Part shown: positions 9,779 through 18,536 of the stretch, one piece after another
How positions within the stretch are numbered: the first letter of the stretch is position 1
Layout: every line of letters begins with the position of its first letter
Source: Batkoa obscura
Taxonomy: Eukaryota; Entomophthoromycota; Entomophthoromycetes; Entomophthorales; Batkoaceae
DNA: 25,818 nt
Reading direction: 5' to 3'
Assembly: GCA_030770535.1 (NCBI GenBank)
Contig: JASVEC010000247.1
Location: 1-25,818, forward strand
Program-made: the position numbers and the translations under genes
Notes under the pieces: generated by a model
What the model was told of the DNA's origin: nothing
What the model saw: only the letters and a program-made list of their open reading frames with translations
Databases searched by the model: none

Positions 9779-11487
9779 TTAAGTAATCCTAACATTTAAC
9801 AATCTATTTCTATCATTCAACAAACTACTCACTTGCTTAGTAAATATCGAAAATTTTAAATTCTCTGTTATCTTCGTAAGGTAAGCTGGGATCGATCTTT
9901 TAATTTTTCTGTTTTCTATAGACTCTATAACTTTAATTGGGACTATATCGCTTTTTTTTGATGTATCAGATACTGGATAACAATGTAGTTTATTGTTATG
10001 TTTAATAAAATGTAAATACTTCTTAATGCCCTGCATCTCTATTATTCTTTTTGTATTTTTGTTTCTTTTATACTTTTTAAAAATTATATCTGTTTTCCCA
10101 TTATTAACAGTCGAGTTATTAATTTTATTATGCTCGCAAATAAAAGCCTCAAATCTTGAAATTAATTGATCGATATCTTCTATTTTACCTAACGCTTCAA
10201 AACTACTTTTCCATTTTGAAAGGTTTCCAAAATGACCATCAACTATACTTTTTCCATGATGCTCAGCAAAAAAATTAAGATTAACATTCAAACTACTATT
10301 TATTTTATGAATTTCTTTAAACATATAGTGTAGAAACTCTTGGGATCTAAAATGATTTCCTGTATCTGCCCATATATTAATTTTTGTAAACTTTTTAAAT
10401 AGAAGCTCTGTAGAGATTAAATCGATTAAACAATCTCCTGCATATGCTGAATCATGATTTAATATTTCAGATAAATAATCAAAGTAAACTTTGCCTATTG
10501 TTTTATCATCTTTTAAATATAATACACCAAAACCTAATACTGATATAGCTTGTTTATTATAATGATCTAGATTTATTGAATCTGGTCTTGTTCCTATTTC
10601 CATATTTTGTTTAAAATCTAAAACTATTATACAACTTTTGTTATTTAATTTTTTGATAGTTTCATTAAATGTGTTTTTTTGAGTATCAACACAGAATTTA
10701 TGTAATTTGTATAATTTTTCTTCTTCGTTGAAAATTTCTTTTATCTCTGGTTTGTTTTTTGCTGTATTTATTTTATTTTCAAATAACTTTTTTCTAACTG
10801 TATACTGGGTACATATATTACATAGATCCGTTTTTCTTGCTGGATTTTTGAAATTACTTGGTATATATTTAAAGAACGTTGACCTAGCTACTGCTTTATC
10901 TCTTAGATCATTCAAATATTTACTATATATCATTCTTCTACTTTTATTTAATATATATATATTATCTGATGAATATTTACTATCGTTATTTTTTTTATTA
11001 AATCTTGATGAAATAGTTGAATCATTTAGTAAATATTGTATGATAGTTTCAATTTGGTCATCTTTAATTTTTTTTGTATTTTTAATAATAGGTTTTAATG
11101 TTGATATTTTATTATTATTGCTTGTTTTTGAATAATCATATTGATTTCTATTTATATTAAACCCAAAACTCTTACATTCATCAAAAGAATATACTGAAGC
11201 TATAGTTGATAATAACGCTACTTGCTGACTTTTGTTTCCTGTTTCCCTTAAAGCACTAATTTTATACATTACTTGATTAAGTTTATTATTATCGATAGTA
11301 AACTTTGATAATATATCTTTTCTTTGTTTTGTTTTGTTTTATTATAAAATTCCATAAACCTTGGGTTGTTATAAGTAGCTCTTAAAATTGATGTAAATGA
11401 ATTACAATGTTTATATTGTGTACTCCTCCCTATTGTATTCAAGTTTTCAAAAATTCCATTTCGAAGTTTAGTTATGAAAGTTTGCAT
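9779..11487 (-). CDS. DDE-type transposase, split by one frame change
   Basis: The main frame is 11269-9779 (496 codons). An upstream frame, 11487-11269 (72 codons), supplies the N-terminus, and the two overlap by one base. They are separated by an AAAAC pentamer run (about 11325-11342). One extra pentamer (5 bases) gives exactly the observed frame offset, so repeat expansion probably broke an originally single gene of about 570 residues. Residues are numbered in the 496-codon frame: a helical N-terminus, a Cys pair L-C-N-I-C (150, 153) with a later H/C pair (190, 193) that may bind zinc, then an RNase H-like core with V-L-D-F-K (Asp218), I-W-A-D-T-G-N-H-F-R (Asp302) and F-F-A-E-H-H-G-K-S-I-V-D-G (Glu336 or Asp344). 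Cut-and-paste activity is inferred from these motifs and the flanking inverted repeats. The family is not named. Confidence 0.75.
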
Positions 11488-11762
11488 TTTATTTTTATTT
11501 CAACAAAAAATAAAGTCAAATAACTGTGTTTATATAATTATGTATTTATGTAATTATATAATCATATAGTTATATATTATATATCTGTTAAATATCTAAC
11601 AGAACTAACATAAAATATATAGTTAGGAAAATTAGCTATTTAAGAAAAGGAAACAATTAAAATAAGTTTTAAATAGAGACATTTAATTTTAGGCTTTTTA
11701 GATTTAACCGTTATATTGAACACAAACTTGGAATTTAAATTTGGATTAATTTCTAAGTAGAT

Positions 11763-11789
11763 TCTGAAACCAATCAGGACAGCCCCATA
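11763..11789 (-). repeat. Right terminal inverted repeat of the young transposon
   Basis: TCTGAAACC...GGACAGCCCCATA, the reverse complement of the left end with a few differences. The older copy's right end, ending at 12114, repeats this arrangement with more changes. Confidence 0.88.
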
Positions 11790-12127
11790 TATTTTTCCTT
11801 ATTATATTAAAATTTTTAATTCTATTTTAGTTTAATTATAAAAACTTACATTTTATTTTTATGCTAATAAAACAAAATAGAATAAAATAAAATAGTTATA
11901 TATCTATATACTATATATCTACTAAAAACTCAATAAAAATAGTACAAAACATATAACTAAAAAAATTAAATTTGAAAGTTCAAAATTAAATATTTTAAAG
12001 GCTTATTTTTAATTTTGTTTTAATTAGTCACATGTTAGACTTGGAAATTTAAAAACTTAAAATTTGGATTAATTTTTAAATGAATGTTGAAACTAACTCA
12101 GACACCCTCCTCATTTGCTAATTACAC

Positions 12128-12272
12128 TGTTGCAACCCTTGAGACTTTTTAGTGATAATTTTTACAAATTATTTATATAGCCAATTTTTTTAAAGCCTGA
12201 TCCTTATATTAGCAAAATTTTGTTATATATTTTAAGATGAATAGTCAATTAGGCCACAATAGAGCTACAACA
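12128..12272. repeat. Small inverted-ended repeat, family B, copy 3
   Basis: TGTTGCAACCCTTGAGAC at the left and the reverse complement of TGTTGTAGCTCTATTGTG at the right. It aligns with 478-616 over its length. It lies 13 bases beyond the end of the old transposon and 20 bases before a family A MITE, extending the repeat island to 12396. Confidence 0.5.
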
Positions 12273-12292
12273 GATGTAAAAGAATAAATTAA

Positions 12293-12396
12293 TTGGCAGT
12301 GTTTTTTTTGACCTCATTACTTTTTTCATTTTTTAAGCGCTATTTAAGTGGAAAATTTATTACCAAATTTTTTAAACATAAAAATACATCCCCAAT
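12293..12396 (+). mobile_element. 100-bp MITE (family A), copy 6
   Basis: Contains TTTTTTGACCTCATTACTTT, TTAAGCGCTATTTAAGTGG and AAATACATCCCCA. The left end (TTGGCAGTG) is worn but the right end is well kept. Confidence 0.85.
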
Positions 12397-12553
12397 TGTT
12401 AAGCATTTATTAAGTTTACATAATAAATTGATTTTTCAAGTACTATCTTGATAATATCAACTAAGAATAATCATTCTACCGAAATAATTTAATTTTAATA
12501 TAAGTTATATTAATAAATAAATAAGCTATTTATTTTTAGATAAATAATATATA

Positions 12554-13576
12554 TTAATGATTAATCTTTCCGATTAAAAAATGCCCAGACATAAAGCCAA
12601 ATATAATAATAATAGAAATTGAACTAAAAGCGATCCAAAACTCAGCTAAAGATTGTGCCAAGATAATACCATATATGATGTTTGCAACAGACAAGCCACA
12701 AGTAAGTCTACCTAACCACCAATGTATCTTATCTTGGATTGGTACATGCTTGCGATCACTGGACCATAGCTTATCTATTATAACACCTAGTGAACATTGC
12801 ATAACAAACAAGCCGCAAACTACAAGTCCTATTATTGAGTGATTAGTTTTAAATCTATTCCCGATTTTAGCTGCAACTATAGCTATTGAAATTGCTGATA
12901 GTACTCCAACTCCAACAAAAGCAGAGATATGAAGTTTAAACCACCATACACCAAGCTTATCTTTCAAAAATCTTGCTATAAAAATGGCCAAAGAAGGTAG
13001 TATCAACCATGCGACCATCATTAGGACACCATGAATTAAAATACTTAATTGTGGAGGAGGCTGTACAGCTTTAGAATTCCCTGATTCCATACTATATAAT
13101 ATGGATCCTCTTGACTGATGCTTTGAGATCTTTTTTTCTACAGTAGGTTTTTTGTTACTGTAAGCCCAGACCATTTCGTTGGAGCCAATATTATTAATTT
13201 TAAGTGAACCATCGTCGCTAGTTGTGAAATTCCTAATAAAAACAATCCTCTGGGTATCACCTTTAAGATAAGATTCGTCATTTAAAATAACCAATGAACT
13301 TCTTTCAACGCCTTGTGGTTGCGAGTAACCAGTACATTTTGCATGTATGAGCTGCGGAGCATTTTTAGCATCAAAATAGGCTACAAACATCTCGCATTTA
13401 AACATATCGATTCCGAGTCCTAATGCCATATATCCTGCATCCTTTGGGCCTTCAACAACAAACTTTGCTGCTCCTTTCTCCTCGGTTATATTAAAGCAAA
13501 AAGGCGCTTGAGAAGGACAAGTAAGAGAATTTATTTGTAATATATAAAGCAAAAATATAATTAGGTTTAAAATCAT
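12554..13576 (-). CDS. DOMON-cytochrome b561 transmembrane electron carrier
   Basis: A single-exon gene of 340 residues with a signal peptide at 1-17. A DOMON haem domain spans about 18-150 (C-P-S-Q-A-P-F-C-F, A-L-G-L-G-I-D-M with Met58 a possible haem ligand, and the closing M-V-W-A-Y-S). After a Pro-rich link comes a b561 core with five likely helices (about 174-200, 214-237, 246-268, 286-306, 311-333). The four b561 histidines are visible at H182 (L-I-H-G), H216 (K-L-H-I), H246 (T-N-H-S) and H285 (I-H-W-W). By family knowledge such proteins move electrons across the plasma or an inner membrane, for example in ferric or quinone reduction; the substrate is not shown. It shares ancestry with the pieces at 2-202 and 2184-2992. 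Length and motifs look complete. Confidence 0.92.
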   Translation of the reverse strand: MILNLIIFLLYILQINSLTCPSQAPFCFNITEEKGAAKFVVEGPKDAGYMALGLGIDMFKCEMFVAYFDAKNAPQLIHAKCTGYSQPQGVERSSLVILNDESYLKGDTQRIVFIRNFTTSDDGSLKINNIGSNEMVWAYSNKKPTVEKKISKHQSRGSILYSMESGNSKAVQPPPQLSILIHGVLMMVAWLILPSLAIFIARFLKDKLGVWWFKLHISAFVGVGVLSAISIAIVAAKIGNRFKTNHSIIGLVVCGLFVMQCSLGVIIDKLWSSDRKHVPIQDKIHWWLGRLTCGLSVANIIYGIILAQSLAEFWIAFSSISIIIIFGFMSGHFLIGKINH

Positions 13577-14089
13577 TTTTAGTTATTGATACAGAGGCTA
13601 CTTCATCTATTTATACTTCTTTTTCATATTATTTATACAATCAGACTATTGTTATTTTAGAAATTTAGAATATTATGTGATCATAAAAGCTTGTATAGAC
13701 ATAAAGTAAGTATTATTTTTATAAATAGTACCTTTACTATAATTAAGAATTATGGTATAATAGTATAAAATTATTTTATTTTATAAAGCTCATATCATGG
13801 AATAAACACTACTTCAAGAATAACCAAATAAGTAAACCATAAGGATATTAAAAGACTTAATATTCATGATAAAACCGTACATGACTTTATGATTTAAATT
13901 ATTTATAGGAAACAAATTATAATAAACATTAAATAGTCTTAAATCTTATGTTATTAAATAATAGGGGAGATTATTATAGTTTTTTTTATATATCAGTGAT
14001 ATCCTTTTATATATAGAAAAGCATTTGAAAAAATTATAGTTCAATTAGTTTTTAACGAATTTTTAATAAACTTCATAACGAGCTATTTC

Positions 14090-14560
14090 TTATTCTTATT
14101 CTTAAGCTCAAGTAGTTCCATATTGGATAACATTAGCAAACTATAGTCACAAAATATCGAAATAGATATTGCCTTTCCTAAACAGGAGATATGCTACTTA
14201 ATGAATCCCACCTTGTTATAAAAGAACAGATGATTATCTCTCTTTAATCTTTCAAGTTTATAAATGGTGTAATTCAATAGTTTTAAAATATGGCTCTTTA
14301 AAACTATCACATGGAAGCGCACATTATGAAACTAAATTTTATTCCTCTATTTATATTTGTTTTTTGTTTGTGTATTATTAGCACTTTTAGGTATATAAAA
14401 TGTGTTTTTGATATGAAAACTCAATTAAACAGATTAAGTATTTATAATATTTATAAATTATAAACCTTCATTTTGTAGAAACTATTTGAATATGACATAA
14501 AAACCTTATAGTAAAGCGTGATTTTATGAAACCCTTTGTACTTTATCATACAGCATCTAG
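14090..14560 (-). other. Coding-like stretch, possible decayed or split gene
   Basis: On the - strand, open runs of unusual length and amino-acid content follow one another. One of about 32 codons starts at an ATG near 14542. Another from about 14330 to 14170 includes Y-K-L-E-R-L-K-R-D-N-H-L-F-F-Y and stops at one TAG; the same frame then runs on to about 14090, ending N-M-E-L-L-E-L. Possible GT-AG junctions exist between them, as in the neighbouring SPO11 gene, but I could not find one consistent splice pattern and do not recognise the product. It may be a small intron-rich gene, a pseudogene or chance. Confidence 0.25.
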
Positions 14561-14672
14561 AATCTACCTATTTAGCATTAAAACATATTTATAACAATCC
14601 TCTTATGTAATTCTCCTTCTCTTATGATAATCACAGTATTTTAAGCAACAACAGTTGATTTGTAAATCAAGA

Positions 14673-14770
14673 TATAGGGATGTACTTTTTTTAACAATTT
14701 TACTAACAATTTTTTTCGCTCAAATAGCGCTCAAAAGATGAAAAAAGTGAAGCCAAAAAATATCCCCATA
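14673..14770 (-). mobile_element. 100-bp MITE (family A), copy 7
   Basis: Starts TATAGGGATGTAC and ends AAATATCCCCATA, with the central CGCTCAAATAGCGCTC palindrome intact. It is read on the - strand relative to copy 1. It lies between the b561 and SYF1 promoters. Confidence 0.9.
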
Positions 14771-15107
14771 TTATGAATAAACAAATTTAATAACTAAATA
14801 TTTTATAGTCACCGAATTTTACCATATTAATTAGTTTTAATTTTGCTTTATTAGTAATCAATTATGTTTTTTAAATAAAACATTATAATAACTTCCCAAG
14901 AGTATTATCTATTATTTAAAATATATAATTATGTAAATAAGTAAAATATAATGATGAACAAAGTTAATAATACATGTTTGACTATTTTATAAAGTAAAAT
15001 CTATAATGCACAGTACCAGCTGAGACCAAGAAACATTTGTGGTCTTTTTTTAAATATTTCTTAAAGTTCACCCGGCTTTGAAGATTGTTGTATATTGTTT
15101 ATAGAGC

Positions 15108-15236
15108 ATGACGGTATTGTTATTTGATTTGAGTAAGCTGGATGAGCTGCTATTTTTATCACAATTGATACTAACGCTTAACTCTGAGGCTAAACTTTTG
15201 CACAATAGTAACTGTTTTGTCAATAAGTATGCTTAA
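15108..15236 (+). CDS. Small open frame of 42 codons, unknown
   Basis: ATG-ACG-GTA starts a frame rich in Leu, Asp and Lys (M-T-V-L-L-F-D-L-S-K-L-D-E-L-L-F) that ends at TAA at 15234. Its base content is less AT-rich than the surroundings. A possible intron (GTATGC near 15223, ending AAATTAAAG near 15266) could extend it by a few codons. No family is recognised. It lies 400 bases upstream of SYF1 on the same strand, so it could be an upstream reading frame, a tiny gene or chance. Confidence 0.22.
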   Translation: MTVLLFDLSKLDELLFLSQLILTLNSEAKLLHNSNCFVNKYA

Positions 15237-15638
15237 GTTAAATGATAAACAACTAATAAATTAAAGAGACTTTTGGTTAAAACAATGTTTATAATTCTTC
15301 TAAATTGAATGATACACATTTTAGAAGGTTAGAAGAAATTAAAATAATTATAGTAAAACGTTGAATTGTGTCATAAATTTTTATAACTTATTTGCTTTTG
15401 TTTTGATTGGTTATTTAATTATTTTCAATTTGTCTAAATATTTTTCTTGAGATAAACTTATGTTTAAAAACACTCTAAAGTGATCAAAAGATAGTTAAAA
15501 AGAATTAAAATATTGATTGCATTTTATACGAATTTTAATTTTGATTGAGACTAATTTTTTGCTACATGAATTTTAAGTTTTCCAATCAAATTAGCTTTTC
15601 TTTAAAATAGAGTCAAGCTTTTTAGCTCTTTTTAGAAA

Positions 15639-18447
15639 ATGGTGAACGCAGTTGAGCAAAGTTTAGCAGCTTACATAGTAAATTAGAAATTAATTGATAT
15701 GATATAATCTAACGCAAACTAGGAAGATGATGATGTACCATATGAAGAAGAAGTGGTAAGGAATCCATACTCTGTAAAAGTATGGTTGAGATATATAGAT
15801 TTTAAAGAGGAAAAGATCAATGACAATAAAGCAGGATATCATCCAAAACCACTTTTTATCATCTTTGAAAGAGCATTAAAAGAGCTCCCTAAAAGTTATA
15901 AAATATGGAAACGTTACTTAGATACTAGGAAATATTATATTAGAGAAAAATTTCATCCTATCAAAGACAGCGAAGAGTATAAAAAAATGAACCATTGCTA
16001 TGAAAGAAGTTTATTCCTTTTAAACAAAGTAATTTTATTTAATTGAAAAAGAGAAAGGGATCTAATTTTAATATTAGATGCCAAGAATTTGGACAGACTA
16101 CGCTATCTTTCTTATGATTCAAGGAGACATTACAAAAGCACGTCGTACTTTTGACAGAGCGTTAAGAGCATTACCGGTGACTCAACACTCAAGAATTTGG
16201 CCCTTTTATCTTAAGTTTGCGAAGAAAATTGGAGGAGAAACCGCATTAAGGGTTTTCAAAAGATATATTAGAGTAAGTTTAAACAAACAATTTATGAATT
16301 CATTCACAATTTTATAGTTGGAAGTTGAAATGATAGAAGATTACATTGATTTATTACTCGAACAAGACAATATTGATGAAGCAGCATATCAACTTTCAAG
16401 GATGATTGATTTGGATCTTCCTTCTTCTCGCGGAAAAACACCTTATCAGCTATGGGTTGAATTGAGTGATTTAATTTGTTCTAAACCTCAAAGTATCAAA
16501 CGCTTAGATGTAGAAGCGATACTTAGATCAGGAATTATCCGATTTACGGACCAAGTAGGAAAATTATGGTGTTTATTAGCCAAATATTGGATCTTATTAG
16601 GAAAGTTCGATAAAGCAAGAGAGAACTTTGAAGAAGGGATAAGTAGTGTAAAAACATTAAGAGATTTCGCTCAGATATTTGATGCCTATACTGAGTTTGA
16701 AGAATCTGTTTTAAGATCCATGAGCGAGGAAGGAGAAGAGTCTGGGGTAGAACTTGATTTAGGAATTATGCGCCTTGAACATCTAATTAATCGAAGACCG
16801 CTTTTACTTAACGATGTTTTACTTCGCCAAAATCCACATAATGTAGAAGAATGGATAAAAAGGGTTGACCTTTTTAGAGATTCTAAAGTAAAGGTAGTTG
16901 AAACTTTCAATGAAGCAGTAAAAACAATCAGCCCTAAAAAAGCAACCCCAGAAATGCTTCCAGAGTTATGGAAATTATTTGCTAAATTTTATGAGGACAA
17001 TGATGATCTGAATACCGCTAGAAAAATTTATGATAAAGCAGTTAAAGTTCCATATAAATTGGTTTCAGAGTTAGCTAACTTATGGCAGGAGTATGCTGAA
17101 ATGGAAATAAGACAAGAGTAAACAACATTTTATTATAATAATCTGAAATTAACTGTTTTATAGTAATTTCGATAAAGCTATCGAAGTTTTATCTAGAGCC
17201 ACTAAACCACCTATGAAATATAAAAGTATTAATTTCCATGATGAAAGTTTATCAGTACAAGATCGTTTATTCAAGTCTTTGAAACTTTGGTCTTTCTATG
17301 TTGATTTACAAGAAAGTGCAGGCACTCCAGAAGCCACTCGAGAAGTTTATGATCAAATTCTTGATCTTAAGATTGCTAACCCTCAAACTATCGTAAACTA
17401 TGCTAATTACCTGGAAGAGTTAGAATATTTCGAAGATTCTTTTAAGGTAATAATTACGATATCATAATGGCTTAAACTTATATCATTAGGTATATGAACG
17501 TGGGTTGGAGCTATTCAACTATCCCATTGCTTTTGAAATTTGGAATATTTATTTGACAAAATTTATCAAGAGATATGTAAGGTTTTTTACTTATAGCTAT
17601 TTCTGTTTACTAACCTTTAATATAGGGTGGGAAAAAGATTGAAAGAACGAGAGATTTATTTGAGCAAGCTATCGAGCATTGTCCAGCTAAATATGCTAAA
17701 CCAATTTATTTATTATATGGGAAATTTGAAGAAGACTATGGCTTAGCTAAGCATGCACTTAAAATTTATTCTCGAGCTACAATAGCAGTAGAAAGCAAAG
17801 ATAAATATGAGGTATTTTTATTTTATTTTTTATTTTTTGCATGTTTATTTCATTTAGATTTTCCAATATTACATTGCTAAAGCCACTCAAGCATTTGGAA
17901 TTACTTCGGCACGTGAAATTTACGATCAAGCAGTCAATGTTTTACCAGATGCTAAAGCAAAAGATATGTGTATTGAATATGCCGCATTAGAACGTAAATT
18001 AGGGGAAATTGATCGTGCTCGTAAGATCTATGCTTATGCTTCTCAATTTTGTGATCCCAGAGTAATTTTTTTTATAAAGTGTAAGACTAAAATTAATTTT
18101 GTCTAGATTACACAAAACTTTTGGCAAATCTGGCATGATTTTGAAGTCCAGCATGGAAATGAAGATACTTTTAAAGACATGTTACGTATCAAACGTAGCG
18201 TTCAAGCTCAATATAATACAGAAGTAATTTCAATATTTAGGATAAAATTTTATATTCTGATGGAATTTTATAGGTTAATCATTTATCTGCTCAATTAATT
18301 TCTTCCCGTGATAATGAAGGAGGCTCTGAGCCTTTACCTGGATTTGTTAAAAGTAAAGAGTCACTAGTTCCTTATTCTAATGAGGAAGAAAACACTAGTG
18401 AAAAAAGAAAAGCTGAAGCTGAAAATCCTGATGAACTAGAAATTTAA
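15639..18447 (+). CDS. SYF1: Pre-mRNA splicing factor SYF1 (XAB2), ten exons
   Basis: Exons are 15639-15677, 15723-16028, 16078-16272, 16318-17117, 17164-17446, 17490-17576, 17626-17811, 17858-18061, 18107-18223 and 18274-18447. All nine introns are GT-AG and 43-50 nt long. The 796-residue product is close to the family's 790-860. It is built of HAT (half-TPR) repeats. Signature blocks in family order include W-L-R-Y-I near the start, [56 protein letters not shown], and [15 protein letters not shown] near the end. By family knowledge SYF1 is a scaffold of the Prp19-associated NineTeen complex in the nucleus, needed for spliceosome activation. The ATG at 15639 gives a short 13-codon first exon. 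The gene looks intact. Confidence 0.95.
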
Positions 18448-18483
18448 TTTGATGGTTATTAAATGGAATCCATATTTTGATTA

Positions 18484-18489
18484 AATAAA
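18484..18489 (+). promoter_or_regulatory. Likely poly(A) signal of SYF1
   Basis: AATAAA lies 37 bases after the SYF1 stop codon. It falls in the 89-base gap before the end of the converging SPO11 gene, so the two transcripts probably overlap at their 3' ends. Confidence 0.5.
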
Positions 18490-18536
18490 AGGTATGAAAG
18501 ACACTTTAAATTTTTAAAATGCATTTTATTGTAGTA

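Larger units (their letters stand above)
9325..11789 (-). mobile_element. Young 2.47-kb DNA transposon with inverted ends
   Basis: The left end TATGGGGTTGTCTGAATTAG (9325) and the reversed right end TATGGGGCTGTCCTGATTGG (11789) form about 25 bp of imperfect terminal inverted repeat, both followed by TTTCA. The element interrupts the old copy, whose sequence stops at ACAATGTTTATATAA and resumes at TATTTTTCCTTATT, exactly where the young copy reads TTTATATTGTGTACTCCTCCC. The target duplication is TA or TATA but is ambiguous. Inside lies one transposase gene on the - strand with long non-coding margins (9325-9778 and 11488-11789). A 2-4 bp TA-rich target and GGGG-starting ends do not let me name a superfamily. 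Confidence 0.9.
6065..12114 (-). mobile_element. Old DNA transposon copy, split by nested insertions
   Basis: Six separate pieces, 6065-6853, 6958-7120, 7226-7567, 8559-8870, 8976-9324 and 11790-12114, align in order with the younger copy at 9325-11789 and together make about 2.3 kb. The left end reads GAGATGTCTAAAGACTTCAT, matching GGGTTGTCTGAATTAGTTTCAT. The right end, reversed, reads ATGAGGAGGGTGTCTGAG, matching the young copy's TATGGGGCTGTCCTGA. The transposase frame is ruined throughout; a 91-codon frame at 6700-6975 is a remnant fused to an inserted MITE. The breaks between pieces are filled by MITEs (6854, 7121, 8871), a solo LTR (7568) and the young transposon (9325). It is clearly the oldest layer of the island. 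Confidence 0.88.
13577..15638. other. 2-kb region between divergent b561 and SYF1 genes
   Basis: Contains the upstream sides of both genes, one MITE (14673-14770) and two coding-like stretches listed separately (14090-14560 and 15108-15236). The rest, including 13600-14080 and 14780-15050, is very AT-rich with nothing recognised. Confidence 0.5.

Noticed and set aside
10707-11135. 142-codon + strand frame rich in Phe/Leu/Ile
   Set aside because: Antisense shadow of the transposase; its hydrophobic character comes from AT-rich Lys/Asn codons on the other strand.
11269-11487. Programmed frameshifting in the transposase
   Set aside because: The offset is explained simply by one extra AAAAC unit, and no frameshift signal structure was evident.
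16686-16910. 74-codon - strand frame
   Set aside because: Antisense of SYF1 exon 4.
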